Part shown: positions 24,218 to 35,975 of the stretch, piece after piece
Numbering within the stretch: position 1 is the stretch's first letter
How the letters are laid out: each line of letters starts with the position of its first letter
DNA from: Sorex araneus
Lineage: Eukaryota; Chordata; Mammalia; Eulipotyphla; Soricidae
NCBI RefSeq assembly: GCF_027595985.1
Contig: NC_073313.1
Span: 116,800,552-116,864,551, forward strand
DNA length: 64,000 bases
Reading direction: 5' to 3'
Program-made: the position numbers and the translations under genes
Notes under the pieces: generated by a model
Databases searched by the model: none
Seen by the model: the letters and a program-made list of their open reading frames with translations, nothing else
Told to the model about the DNA's origin: nothing

Positions 24218-24400
24218 TGGGGCTGGAGTGATAGCACAGTGGGTAGGGTGCTGACCCTGCACGTGGCCAACTGGGGTTCAATTTCAATTCCCGGCATCCC
24301 ATATGGTCCCCTCAGCACTGCCAGGACTAACTCCTGAGTGCATGAGCCAGGAATAACCCCGGTGCATCACCAGGTGTTACCCCAAAAGAAAAAAAAAAAG
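24218..24400 (+). repeat. Type A SINE
   Basis: Full copy with a small duplication in the B-box region (ttcaatttcaattccc) and an A tail. Confidence 0.93.
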
Positions 24401-24872
24401 TAAACATATTTCTCTCTAAGACTTTTTTCTGTCTTATGATTCTCTATTCACTTGAGGTTACTAACATGATGCCACCAATGTGAGGACTCGAACCATCTCA
24501 TTCTTTCGTACTCAGTTTAGCTAAGAGTGACCACATCCCATCATCTCAAGATTCTCAGAATTGGTCCCGCTAGAGTACCCCACTCTGGAAGGCAGACTGT
24601 TTAGCACTAAAACCACTAAAGGCTCTAGCAGCTAAGAGAAACTCTCACCCTTACTTTAGTCATTTGCCCTTCTCTAAACAAAGAAGTGATTATCATCACT
24701 CCACTCTGCTTTTCCTAATCAAGCAAGCAATCGTTGCCCCCTTGCATCATTTAGAGCATGCCTTGGGTGGGGTGGGGTATTGTCCACATGTAAATATATG
24801 TTAGACCATGTGTCTTTCCTAAGAAACTCATTATTTTTTCCTCACAGGAAAGGAAAGAAACTCATCCTCTTT

Positions 24873-25057
24873 GTTTTTTTTTTTTTTTTTTTTGCTTTTT
24901 TTGGGTCACACCCGGCAATGCACAGGGGTTACTCCTGGCTCTGCACTCAGGAATTATTCCTGGCAGTGCTCAGAGGGCCAATATGGGATGCTGGGAATCA
25001 AACCTGGGTCAGCGGCGTGCAAGGCCACACTACCCACTGTGCTATTGCTCCAGCCCC
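24873..25057 (-). repeat. Type A SINE, reverse
   Basis: A T-run of about 19 at the tail. Flanks gaaactcatcctctt and gaaactcatcctttt form the target duplication. Confidence 0.95.
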
Positions 25058-25477
25058 AGAAACTCATCCTTTTTTTATTAAGTGAAATCTCTTTCTCCAC
25101 TCTTGGATATCCAGCCACTCGTTTCATAAGACAAAGCCCAACTTATAGGTTTGTCTTTAGACTTTAATTCCATACAAATCCTCCATGTGCATGTTATTCA
25201 ATTGGTTTGCTCACTTTTCCAGTATTGTTTTGATGATTTATCCAGTCTGAGTAGAGCCCGGGGATAAAGGATTTTCTCCTATACCCTGAAAGAGCCAAAG
25301 CAGAGTCCCTTCTTCCTCCTACAAAGTCCCAGATGACAGATGGACAAGAATGAGAGTGGTTAATTTTCCAATAGACAAATATGGTATTTAGAATACTTAA
25401 CAACTAACACAGTCTGAATATCAATAAACCAAAATAGATATTGACACAGATGGTAGGAATCTGGGTACTACTCTTGA

Positions 25478-25527
25478 GTTGCAATGCTGGAATTGCAATG
25501 CTGGAAGTTCCAATGCTGGAAGTTCCA
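25478..25527 (+). repeat. Short tandem repeat of TTGCAATGCTGGA type
   Basis: Three to four near-copies of a 13-18 base unit (ttgcaatgctggaa, ttccaatgctggaag). The same unit recurs once at 26528-26548. Confidence 0.8.
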
Positions 25528-26024
25528 TCACCTTTGGAAATAAAGAAATAGAGACTAGTTTAGTGGGAAGAAAAAGTCTTGATTTCTTGTAAAATTCTAC
25601 AGACTACCTTATCTCTCATTTGTATTCAATCTTCCAAAGGCAAAAAAAAATGTTCTTAAAAGTCATGTTTGCTATTTTAATGAACCAATCTAGTTTAGAT
25701 TAAATAAGGAATGGGAGTTACATGCATCATACAAACATCCAACATCAAGAATATTCCCAATAAGCTCAGCATCACCAAATAGGGAAACGATACAAACATT
25801 TCCAGTGACTTTTGATTCCCTCACTGATGCATTTTTATTGGCATTTTCCTTCTTCCATACATTAGGCACCTCCTTTGTTTTCTACCATCTCCAAGTCTTC
25901 ACTTCACTGCCAGTAATGATCATAAAATTTCTCTATAACTCACTTTGAGCCCTTCTGTCCTGCATCAGTGACAGAAAATATATAAGGGTAACCACATGAT
26001 ATCCCTTTGTTTTCTTACTTCCTT

Positions 26025-26197
26025 TTGTTTTGCTTTTTGGATCACACCCGGCAACACACAGGGGTTACTCCTGGCTCTGCACTCAGGAATTACTCCTGAC
26101 GGTGCTCAGGGGACCATATGGGATGCTGGGATTCGAACCAGGGTTGGCCGAGTGCAAGGCAAATGCCCTACCCAGCTGTGCTATCACTCCAGCCCCC
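26025..26197 (-). repeat. Type A SINE, reverse
   Basis: Full copy, with a C-run (agcccccccc) at the head side. Confidence 0.93.
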
Positions 26198-26667
26198 CCC
26201 ACCGCCCCATCCTTTTACAAATAAAAAAATTAGCACAATTTTGAAGAAATTATATTAAAGAAAAGGTATCCCAAGACTAAAGCAGGATGGCATCCTCATC
26301 CTAGGATTAAATATGCTTTCACTAAAAAAAAAAAAATTTTCTTGATCACCATCATTATTCTGTTTAGTTTGTTTATTCTGTTTATCTTTATATTAATTTA
26401 GTAATATTCCCAGCTCAATAGCAAATATCCTATTTCAGTTGCTTTATGCTAATTTATAATCATTCATAATTGTAAATCGGTGGGGGCAAATGTTAGGTGT
26501 ATGAACTCCAAATTGCAACGATAACAAATTGCAATGCTGGAAGTTCCAAACCAACAATAAACAGAAAATGTAACTACACACCACTTGTGCATCAGGGAGC
26601 AGTTGCATGGCATTTAGTATACGTGAGTTATGCAACACCAAAAGGGCAAAAAAATGAATGCACTTTT

Positions 26668-26855
26668 TATTTATTTATTTATTTATTTTTGCTTTTTTGG
26701 GTCACACCTGGTGATGCTCAAGGACTACTCCTGGCTCTGCACTCAGGAATTACCCTTGGCGGTGCTCAGGGGACCATATGGGATGCTGGGAATCGAACCC
26801 TGATTGGCCTCCTGCAAGGCAAACGCCCTACCTGCTGTGCTATCGCTCCAGCCCC
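26668..26855 (-). repeat. Type A SINE with (TTTA)n tail, reverse
   Basis: Target duplication aatgcacttttta before and after; the tail has six TTTA units. Confidence 0.95.
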
Positions 26856-26869
26856 ATGAATGCACTTTT

Positions 26870-27415
26870 TAAGGAACATATGAAACAAGGGAAACATTCA
26901 TGCGTTCCATGATTTATGAAAGTAAATGTTTTTAGTTCTATTTAAACTACTACCATCTCTGCTTCATGTCCTTCCCTGCCACTTCTTTGTGTACACTTCA
27001 TAGTCCTCTTTTCTACCACGATCAATAAAATCATATAGTAAGAACAATACCAATTACCCCAAGACAAAAATATGCCAATGGGTCACAAAGTGAGGTGGGA
27101 AATAGTTCTTGGGCTGTTGAAGCTGATGATGTGTTAGAGAAAACTGATGTCTTTAGCTCACTGAAGGAGTGTGGCTTTATTATTATATTTTAAATTGTTA
27201 CTCAAAACCAAACTACAGATGCTGTTTGGGTTATTTGCTGCACCACACTTTATTTGATACTGCTTCTCTTCAGTCACGTAAATGATTTAGAATGGCACAG
27301 AATGGAATTGTATTAGAAATTAGTCTTTCTTTCAGAACTTAATTTCCAAGTAATGCTTCAGTTTTGTGAGCTATAATAGCATTATGTCAATAAAAACATA
27401 AACCCATTAGAGGCA
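26870..27415. other. KLHL13 intron DNA, nothing recognised
   Basis: AT-rich with no repeat or exon identified. Confidence 0.55.
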
Positions 27416-27417
27416 GG

Positions 27418-27540
27418 GGATTATAGCTCAAAGGGCTGGAGCTTATGGTACTCCCGCCCCACACGGTACTCCAGGAATAGTCTCTGAGCACTGCCAGGGG
27501 TGGCCCCCAAACAAAACAAAATGAAACAAAACAGAAACAA
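27418..27540 (+). repeat. SINE with internal deletion
   Basis: Head gggctggagcttatgg is joined to tccaggaatagtctctgagc; CAAAA tail. Confidence 0.65.
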
Positions 27541-27885
27541 TATAAAGTTATTTTCCCAAAACACTTGTCTTACAGACACAGTTCTCAAAATAATGAGATT
27601 TTTATGTTTTAAAAAATGCATCTACAATAACATAGAGGAGAACCAAAGGCAAATATAATTTTGAAAAAATATCATTATCTTAAAATCTTCAGTTCTTCAA
27701 AAGAAGAAAAGGCAACCAGGACTAATGTTTATCGTGATTCATCTGATAGCTGAAATAAAGAAGGGTAATTTAGTAAGGTCAAATATTTAATTAAGAAATA
27801 AAAAGCATAAGTGAGAAATAAAGAAACAGTTGGATTTTACATAATTAAACTAATAATCTACCAGCTTTTCTATAAATTTATCACA

Positions 27886-28030
27886 GGTGGACCAGCGATA
27901 CAGTACAGGGGTCAAAGGAGCTTGTTTTGCATGTGGTTGACCTTGGTACCATCCCTGGCACTTCTTATGACTTGGGAGTGACTCCTGAGACCAGAGCAAG
28001 GAACAGCCCCTGATCACTGTCAGATGTGGG
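27886..28030 (+). repeat. Old SINE, forward
   Basis: accagcgatacagtacagggg, gcatgtggttgaccttgg; the tail is lost. Confidence 0.7.
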
Positions 28031-28071
28031 GAAAGTGCCCTCCTTTCCCTTAAAACTATCATGGGTTTTAT

Positions 28072-28256
28072 TTTATTTTATTTTATTTTATTTTTTTTTG
28101 GGTCACACCTGGCGATGCACAGGGGTTACTCCTGGCTTTGCACTCAGGAATTACCCCTGGCCATGCTTAGGGGACCATATGGGATGGTGGGATTTGAACC
28201 CGGGTCGGCCGCGTGCAAGGCAAACGCCCTACCCGCTGTGCTATCTCTCCAGCCCC
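28072..28256 (-). repeat. Type A SINE with (TTTTA)n tail, reverse
   Basis: Target duplication aaaactatcatgggtttta flanks it, one copy on each side. Near-consensus body. Confidence 0.96.
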
Positions 28257-28344
28257 AAAACTATCATGGGTTTTAAAAAGAAAGACATTCACTGTAAAAT
28301 CACAAACATAACTTTAGCAAACAGGATGAAGGAAAAAGTAAATA

Positions 28345-28460
28345 GAGGGTCAGAGAGAGAACTCAAAGGACTAGAGTGTATGCTTTGCATGTGGGAGCCC
28401 CCGTTTTGGTTCCTCATACTGCATGGTCTGAGGAGCAAGGAGCCAGAAGACCCTGAGGAA
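28345..28460 (+). repeat. Old SINE, forward
   Basis: aaaggactagagtgtatgct and ttttggttcctcatactgca; 3' part degraded. Confidence 0.6.
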
Positions 28461-28469
28461 AAAAAAAAG

Positions 28470-29035
28470 AAAAGTAAACAGAATGGTGCTAAGAAAGCAC
28501 GTGCTTCTTAATGGCTCATATGTAGAAAGTTCTAAAATCTGGAGAGGTAGGAATAAACTGTACCACAAGGAAGTTTTGCCAGGGATAAGCCTCTTCTCCA
28601 TTAGAAATGGGCTTTAGGATGTCTGCAGAGGAAACTACGAATGAAGAATATAATCCTTCAGACAAGACTGTTATATGAACAACAACAACAAAAGTTTCAA
28701 AGATTAATGCATAGTATCATAATAAATATTTCAAAGAATTTAAGGAATCAACATCTAATTATTAGAAATTCATCCAAAATAGCAAAATAACTATGAGAGC
28801 ACCTTGAGATAAACTTGCTTTAGATAGCTATTTAGAATAAAATCTTTTACAATGTAGATATTTTGATATATATGTATACACACATAAACACATATATCTA
28901 TGTCAATGACTTCCTAAGAATTTTTATGTTTTATCCAATTTGGCCCTTTTCTTGTGAAAGTGAGACTGATTCCAGCCAATATCTAAAACTGCAAATATTA
29001 AACTGTGTTATTAGAGATTAGGATAACAACATCTC
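28470..29035. other. KLHL13 intron DNA, nothing recognised
   Basis: AT-rich; nothing identified. Confidence 0.55.
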
Positions 29036-29040
29036 TCATC

Positions 29041-29214
29041 TTTTTTTTTTTCTTTTTGGGTCACACCCGGCGATACACAGGGGTTAGTCCTGGCTCATGA
29101 ACTCAGGAATTACTCCTGGCGGTGCTCGGGGGACCATATGGGATGCTGGGAATTGAACCCGGGTCGGCTGCGTGCAAGGCAAACGCCCTACTTTCTGTGC
29201 TATCTCTCCAGCCC
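29041..29214 (-). repeat. Type A SINE, reverse
   Basis: Full copy ending at ctctccagcccc; flanks acatctctcat and caatgtctctta are a likely diverged duplication. Confidence 0.94.
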
Positions 29215-29219
29215 CACAA

Positions 29220-30285
29220 TGTCTCTTATTAGTAACTAGTTCCAAAGAAATCATGACACTGGCTCAGGAGGACCATGTGTTACTAAGACCAGTGTAAAAT
29301 CATGTTTAGGGTTTATAAATGAGAACATTAAATGCTACTACTACATTAAATATTGGATTTAAGACATTTTAAAAACTGAATTCTATACAATTCATTTTTC
29401 CTTGAAACTGAATAATTGTATGAAGACAATGTCACAAAACTAGAACAAAGATGATTCTAACTCTTGAGAGGGAAGTGTCTTGTGTGATTAAATTGATATG
29501 AAGATTTAGTAATGGTAACAGGCAGTATCATGGGAAATTAAAAAACTTTATTTGGGCTATTTGTCCACTAGAAGACAATTTTAAGGATGTGTGAAATTGT
29601 ACCCCTAAAACATGGGAAGTCTTTTAAACTAACATTAATTTGGTAAAAAAGAAGAGGGAGAGGATAACAATACAAATCAGTACCACTTTGCTATAAGATC
29701 TTTAAAATTGTGAACTGGAAGTCTAAGAATGTAATTCATTGAGAGAGTGCTCAAACTCCAAAATTAAATTAATTGAATAAAATTAGGAGTTAGCTTAACA
29801 TTTATAAATAACTTTGAGAAAGTGATTTGAGTACTGTAAAACAAAAGGAAGCAAACAAAATACACTTTCAATAGTCCTGCTAAATTAGTTGTTGGCTGGC
29901 TTTAAAAGATAAGGAATAGCTTATTAATAAAAGATGAACGACACATTCCTTTGAAACATAAGGTTTTAAAGATAGGACTCCATGTTTAATAAATGCAATT
30001 TTTAATGGCCTAGCAGCAATAATATAAAATTTTTATATATTAATGATAATATAATGTAAATGACATAGATAATTATATACAAAACCAATAATATAAAAAT
30101 AAATAAAATGATGTGAATTAAAACTAATGATAGAAAGTACATTATTCATTAATATAATACATTAGAAAATATAAATAATTTGATTACTGTAATTTTTAAT
30201 CATAAAAGCAAGGCATATGAAATCTGGAAATCTTGACAATATTTCTTTGCAATGTCTAGTTTCATAAAACAAAACTAAAAAAATC
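29220..30285. other. KLHL13 intron DNA, nothing recognised
   Basis: Strongly AT-rich (for example 29990-30190). No exon or repeat identified. Confidence 0.55.
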
Positions 30286-30289
30286 TCAA

Positions 30290-30470
30290 TTGGACTAGAA
30301 AGATAGGTCAGTGGGCTGTGTACATGCTTGGCATGCAGGAATACAGGGTTTGATTCCCAGCACCATATGCTCTCCAGAGCACCACTGGGAGTGACCTCCA
30401 TGCACTGATGCTAGAGTAGCCCCTGAACACTGTCAGGGTGGACCAATTTCTGTCCTACCTCACACCTCAA
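30290..30470 (+). repeat. Old SINE next to a KLHL13 exon
   Basis: ggactagaaagataggtcag, gtttgattcccagcaccata, actgtcagggtggacc. In the intron just past the donor of the 30.5-kb exon. Confidence 0.7.
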
Positions 30471-30554
30471 AAAAAGAACATCAAATTACAATAAGATACT
30501 ATCTACAGGAACTGAGTGACTGTTTAAACGTTTAAAGAATTGAATAAGTCTTAC

Positions 30555-30751
30555 CCCAGATATAAGAAATACTTTGCAGAAGTCCAAAACAGGCAGAATT
30601 TGCAGGAAACTGGCAGCTTCCAGTGTGTCTTGAAGTGTATCCATATTAAGAGAAAGCTTTGCAGTGTAAATGAAATCAATGATTTTCCTTAAACCGACTT
30701 TGCTCACACCATGAAGCTTAATGCACATTAAATCTTGTTCTTTCATTCCAC
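30555..30751 (-). CDS. KLHL13: KLHL13 coding exon (second half of BTB domain)
   Basis: A 197-bp exon for residues 83-148. The acceptor AG is at 30753-30752 (CTTTAAG|GTGG) and the donor GGG|GTAAGA at 30554-30553. It reads [20 protein letters not shown], then [18 protein letters not shown] and [18 protein letters not shown]. This is the C-terminal half of the BTB fold, the dimer and CUL3 contact region. The phase is 2 on entry and 0 on exit. An old SINE ends about 110 bases downstream of the donor, in the intron. Confidence 0.95.
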
Positions 30752-31194
30752 CTTAAAGAAAAAGACATTCAATTAAACGAAGGTGGATAATTTAATTAAG
30801 GTCAAGCTCAGATCTGCTGCTAATTAGAGACAATAAAAGGAAGAGTTTTATTCTGTGTAAGCATTCATGTCAGTGAGACTTCTGCATAATTTACAGTTAT
30901 GTGAGAGCATTTAAAAAGGGAAGCTCTCTATACTAATGGAGAACGTATATAATTCAAGTGCTTCCAGAATGTCCTCCTGTCACTTCATATCTTTTGCTAG
31001 ATAAGAGATAATATATAAGTGGAACATAGAGACTCTAATGGCCTATTCAGATTATCTGGGAAAAAAAACCCAAAACTTGTGAAGTAAAGGTGGACTGATG
31101 TATGAAAAAGGTACAACCACTTCTCAAATTAAAAGCACCACCCCAAAACCACATGTGTCAGTGTATATTCCTCTTAGAAATGTTTCTTTTTGTA

Positions 31195-31540
31195 AAGACA
31201 TAGACCAAAAGAACTGAATTCTATATTATGCAGCCCTAAGAAAAAATGGAATCTTGCAGTTCACTGCAACTTGGTTTGGATTGGCGGGTAGAAATAAGTC
31301 AGGGGAAGGACAAACAGTCACTTGCCGTATGCAGAGAAACAAAGCAAGGACACAAGAGAATACTGACTATTAACAAACACTTGGTCTTTGATTTCAAAAC
31401 TAAGATTACCAAGAAAGTGGGATTGGGGGAAGAAGAGATGGACTAGAAGTGACATACACACAGGGGTGCGAGAGTCCTGGGCCCTTGATGGTGGCAAGGT
31501 GTGGTAACTAAGTATATCAACATGATTGCAAAGAATTTTT
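31195..31540 (+). repeat. L1 3' fragment
   Basis: ttatgcagccctaagaaaaaatggaatcttgcag and ggacaaacagtcacttgc follow the order of the L1 region at the end of ORF2 and start of the 3' UTR. Decayed, no open frame of L1 size. Confidence 0.6.
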
Positions 31541-31641
31541 CAAAAATGAAAGAGCCAAATTCTACGTTAGAAAATGAAAGACATGAGCACATTTTCCACA
31601 TTGTGGTAACATGGATGGGATAGTTTTAAAAGACCACGTAC

Positions 31642-31774
31642 CTGTGAACATGGCCTTGAAGTAATCGCTAGCAGATGCCATCATGACTCTATGCACAGGG
31701 AAAGCATCATCTGTGTCGCCTGGCATCAGAGTCACATCACAAAGCAATCCTTCAAGTCGAAGCTGGTCAAAGCC
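31642..31774 (-). CDS. KLHL13: KLHL13 coding exon (start of BTB domain)
   Basis: A 133-bp exon for residues 39-82 plus one base, with acceptor AG at 31776-31775 (CCATAG|GGC) and donor ACAG|GTACGTG at 31641-31640. It encodes [20 protein letters not shown], the first BTB strand, and then [19 protein letters not shown], the conserved BTB helix segment. Entry is phase 0 after the 26.7-kb intron; the final G begins the Gly completed in the next exon. Confidence 0.95.
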
Positions 31775-32005
31775 CTATGGAGAACATAAGCAAAGTCACT
31801 AAGGAAGAGAAAGTGGGCATATAAATGCTGGTTTTTCCAAATTCTGGTTACATATACAGGTGTGTGCTACATAGCTAGTTCATAGAATAATTATTTAGGA
31901 AAGAAAAATAATCAACAAGGACCATGCTATGCGACCATATATATTTAATTCACTAGAAAAAGATCATGTTAAGACTAACAGTCATGTTAAGACTAATTCA
32001 GATTC

Positions 32006-32188
32006 TAGGCTGGAGTGATCATACAGAGGGTAGGGCGTTTGCCTTACATGCAGCCAATCTGGATCCAGATTCTATCCCTGGCAACCCACAAGGTCCCTAC
32101 AGCCCTGCCAAGAGTGATCTCTGAGCTCAGAATTAGGAGTCAGCCCTAAGCATTTCTGGGTGTGGCCCCAAAACAAACAAATAGACTA
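32006..32188 (+). repeat. Type A-like SINE, moderately old
   Basis: taggctggagtgatcatacaga; the B box is altered by an insertion (tctggatccagattctatccc). Confidence 0.85.
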
Positions 32189-32447
32189 ATTTAGCATATA
32201 CATTTGCTTATCTGTGCCACCATCAGTTTTTGCCTGATTTTGAAAAAACAATTACTGTATACAATTAGGATGTTATAGCAACCTTCCTTTTCTCCTTCCC
32301 ATAATACCATAATAATATATCAATCATCCTTTTGTACTTGCTTTACTAAGATAATCTTTTGATTTTGGGTTTTGAGGAAAAAAAGGTACAGAGCTGTATG
32401 TATTAAACACAAGATAGAAACTCCCTTCTCCCAAGTATGTTGGTATC

Positions 32448-32598
32448 TTTGGTTGGTTTTGGGAATACATAAAGTGATGCTCAGGAAATACTCCCTGCTC
32501 TAGCTTGGGAACATGTGGTGTTGGGGCTCAAACCCAAAGCCTCATATATATATAAGGCCAGTCAGTGTTCTATCACTGAGTCACATCCCAGGCCCATA
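32448..32598 (-). repeat. Old SINE, reverse
   Basis: agtgatgctcaggaaatactc and gctcaaacccaaagcctcat; head end cacatcccaggccc. Confidence 0.65.
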
Positions 32599-32599
32599 T

Positions 32600-33150
32600 T
32601 GAAAAAGAAGGTCTCAGCTTAACCTGTTTTAGCAGTCCTCTTTTTTATTTGGCTTCCTGCAAATTCCTGGGCTATTTCTGATAAACAGGGAGTTAACAAT
32701 TGACCATCATAAAATTCTTCCCCAGATCTTAGGCTCACAGGGAGGCTAAGATAATGGGAAAGACCTAAGGCAAATGGTCAGACAAGCATCTGTTAGATCC
32801 TTGCATCCTCTGTAACCTTGCCAAGAGCCCAATCTTCATTTGAAAGGGCCTGACGGATAGTATAGCTGGGGAGGGCATTTGCCTTGATGTGCAGCCAGTC
32901 CCGGTTCAATTCCCAGCATCCCATGTGGTCACCTGAGCAATGCCAGGAGTAATTCCTGAGTGCGGAGTCAGTAGTAACCCCTGAGTATCACTGGGTGCCA
33001 TCCAAAGAACCAAACAAAAAATACATAAATGTGTGTGGGGGGGTGTCAACAGGAAAACCCTCATAATTATTATTCAATATTTTCATTCTTGAAAATTGAA
33101 GAACCTGGAAATTGCGAACAGAGATCGGCCGCCACCGCTCCAGCATCGGC
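32600..33150 (+). repeat. LTR-like repeat D, copy 2, split by a SINE
   Basis: Second copy of the repeat at 21425, same strand, interrupted at a different point by the SINE at 32848-33028. It ends with a GC-rich block (gatcggccgccaccgctcc) that corresponds to the GC-rich block after the SINE in copy 1. Confidence 0.6.
32848..33028 (+). repeat. Type A SINE inside repeat D
   Basis: Older than the one in copy 1: head ggcctgacggatagtatagc, tail ccatccaaagaaccaaac. Confidence 0.88.
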
Positions 33151-33424
33151 TGTATCAATACCAAGAAGATGGTCTATCTCTGACATTTAGTTGTGTCTTG
33201 GATATTCTTATATTTGATACAATTCTTGACTCATTATCTCCAAACTTTCAAGTTTAGGATTTAATAATTTTAGGGAAAAAGAGCTCAGAGAACTGCAATG
33301 AGACTTAATTATCCTCAAATACCTAAAGCTTAGTGGATGATTAAATAGGCTAGCAGATATCCAGTACAGAGAGGAACAGAGCTCTGATTAGAAGAAAATC
33401 TAACTGACTAGGTATTTAAAAAAA

Positions 33425-33582
33425 TTGTTTGTTTGTCTTCTGGCCCATATCCGGCACTTCTCTGGGTCTATTCTGTCACTTGGGCGAGACTTCTGGTACT
33501 GCTCAAGGTGATTCCAGGGATCTAACCATGATGGACTGAATGCAGGGTAAACACCTTAACCTCTGTATTATATCTCTTTGGA
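33425..33582 (-). repeat. Old SINE, reverse
   Basis: tggcccatatccggcacttct and gggatctaaccatgatgg. Confidence 0.6.
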
Positions 33583-33799
33583 ACTTGGATAGCTCTTTTA
33601 TCTACTCCCTTGAAGATCCCATCCAGTGAGAAAATAGGAAGTAGTTCCTCGTGTTTACTCCTGGAGAATGAAACAGTTATAAGATTATTATCAATCAGCA
33701 AAATGTATCAAGAAAAAGAGATAAAATATGATCAAATAATGAGACTCTAAATGAAGAATTTGTCAAGATCAAATTTGCAGTTTTAGAAACGGAAATGTT

Positions 33800-34760
33800 C
33801 TAATAACCCCCCACAAATAGCTAAAGCAATCCTTGGGAAAAAGAAGATCACCTTCCCTAACTTCACACTGTACTACAAAGTAGTACTAATTAAAACAGCA
33901 TGGTATTGGACTAGAAACAGACCTGCAGACCAGAATTGGGAAACAACCCGAGTGCCCGAGAACAGATGACCGGTTAAAGAACATTGGTACTGGGGCTGGA
34001 GTGATAGCACAGCAGGTAGGGCGTTTGCCTTGCATGCGGCTGACCCGGGTTCAAATCCCAGCATTCCATATGGTCCCCTGAGCACCGCCAGGAGTGATTC
34101 CTGAGTGCATGAGCCAGGAGTGACCCCTGTGCATTGCTGGGTGTGACCCAAAAACCCAAAAAGAAAAAAAAATAAGTTTGGTACCTACACAATGGAATAC
34201 TATGCAGCTGTTAGGAAAGATGAAGTCATGAAACTTCCTTATAAGTGGATGGTCATGGAAAGTATCATGCTAAGTGAAATGAGTCAGAAAGAGAGGGACA
34301 GACATAGAATGACTTCACTCGTTTGTGGAATATAAAATAACATAATATGAGACTAACACCCAAGGACAGTAGACACAAGAGCCAGGAAGATTGCTCCATG
34401 GTTGGAAGCCTGCCTCATGAGGTGGGGAGAAGGCAGCTGGAATAGAGAAGGGATCACTAAGTCAATGATGGCTGGAGGAATCGGTCGGGATGGGAGCTGT
34501 GTGCTGAAAGTAGATAAAGGACCAAAAATGATGGCCTCTCTGTATCTGTATTGCAAACCATAATGGCCAAAAGTAAAGAGAGAGAGTGGGGAGGGAAATG
34601 TCTGCCATAGAGGCAGGGGGAGGGTTGGCATGGGAGGGGGATACTGGGGACATTGGTGGTGGAAAATGTGCATTGGTAGAGGGATGGGTGTTTTGATTAT
34701 TGTATTTCTGAAACTCAAACATGAAAGCTTTTATCTCACAGTGATTCAATAAAAGAATTT
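33800..34760 (+). repeat. L1 3' end (ORF2 tail and 3' UTR), SINE-interrupted
   Basis: acaaatagctaaagcaatccttggg and tacacaatggaatactatgcagct are typical of L1 ORF2 DNA; the 3' UTR follows and ends at acagtgattcaataaaag. Between them the copy has lost sequence, and the SINE at 33991-34175 sits within it. No intact ORF2. Confidence 0.85.
33991..34175 (+). repeat. Type A SINE inside L1
   Basis: Full copy; flanks attggtactg and tttggtacct suggest the insertion point. Confidence 0.94.
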
Positions 34761-34819
34761 TTTAAAAAAGAAATGGAAATGTTCTATCAGAAAAATTTTG
34801 AAGACACACATACAAATTG

Positions 34820-35009
34820 TTTTCTTTTTTTTTTTTTTTTTTTTTGCTTTTTTGGGTCACACCCAGCGATGCTCAGGGGTTACTCCTGGCTTTGCACTCA
34901 GGAACTACTCCTGGCGGTGCTTGGGGGACCATATGGGATGCCGGGGATCGAACCCGGGTCGGCCGCGTGCAAGGCAAACGCCCTACCAGCTGTGCTATCG
35001 CTCCGGCCC
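34820..35009 (-). repeat. Type A SINE, reverse
   Basis: Tail of about 21 T; body near consensus; duplication tacaaattgttttct on both sides. The head ends ctccggcccc. Confidence 0.96.
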
Positions 35010-35176
35010 CTACAAATTGTTTTCTAATAAAAATGTGATATAATAATGTAGTACAACAAGAAGTAATGGCAAGGACTTTTTCATATTTTAATGATTTCAA
35101 GTAAAACTTATTTCAAATTATATTTCACGGCTTTAAAAAGCAAGAGGCAAGAAATACTAAAGAATGAAGTGTTAGG

Positions 35177-35362
35177 GGGCTGGAGCAATAGCACAGTGGG
35201 TAGGGCCTTGCACGCAGCCAACCCAGGTTCAATTCCAGCATCTCATATGGTCCCCTGAGCACCGCCAGGTCCCCTGAGCACCACCAGGAGTAATTCCTGA
35301 GTGCAGAGCCAGGAATAACCCCTGTGCATTGCCAGTTGTGACCGAAAAAGAAAAAAAAAAGT
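35177..35362 (+). repeat. Type A SINE with internal duplication
   Basis: The block ggtcccctgagcaccgcca is present twice in tandem (35249-35288, one mismatch). About ten bases are missing from the head region (gtagggccttgcacg). Confidence 0.94.
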
Positions 35363-35364
35363 TT

Positions 35365-35750
35365 TAGAAATATTGATTTTACACATATGTATAATATGAA
35401 TCTTAGTTTAAACATAACATCATAATTTTTAAATCATTTTAAAACAAACACTCGAATCTACAGAATTGGAATTTCAAAGAGAAAATGTGATCTTGTTAGA
35501 AATATCAATATTTCCATCCTAAAAATTTTTTTGCATTATATGTATACTTTAGAATAGGCTTTTGTATCATCGTTTCTCTCCAACAGAGCCTGACATATGT
35601 TTTGTTCACAAACATAAAATCTTTTGCAAATGTTCCTGTTCTTTACTAAAAACAAACATTATGTGCTCCCCACCCTTGCTGTTTTCTATTTCTTACTGCT
35701 AAATCATCTTTCCCTGTTATGTAGAAAAATAGAGGCAAAAAGAGATGTCA
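35365..35750. other. KLHL13 large intron, nothing recognised
   Basis: AT-rich, no repeat or exon identified. Confidence 0.5.
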
Positions 35751-35754
35751 ATTG

Positions 35755-35895
35755 TTTATTTCTGTTGTGCCCAGTGTTACTCCAAGCTAGATGTTGGGGG
35801 TCTCTATGAGCCAATGTTGTGATTATTAAACATGAACCACTTGCATTCAAAGCATGGACTCCAGTTCTTTGAGCTACCTTACCTCCACAGCCCTG
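35755..35895 (-). repeat. Old SINE, reverse
   Basis: ttgtgcccagtgttactccaag; head ctacctccacagcc. Confidence 0.55.
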
Positions 35896-35975
35896 AGAAA
35901 TGCATTTTAAGTGGAATATTCTCACAAGAGGTCAATCAATGGCTTTTAAATTTTCACACATGAAGCTCTTTTTCT

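Noticed and set aside
21425..33150. The two repeat D copies as the two LTRs of one provirus
   Set aside because: A KLHL13 coding exon (30555-30751) and ordinary intron lie between them, and no retroviral coding sequence is present. They are separate insertions.
33800..34760. A functional L1 reverse transcriptase
   Set aside because: Only the last part of ORF2 and the 3' UTR are present, with a deletion and a SINE inside; the frame is broken.
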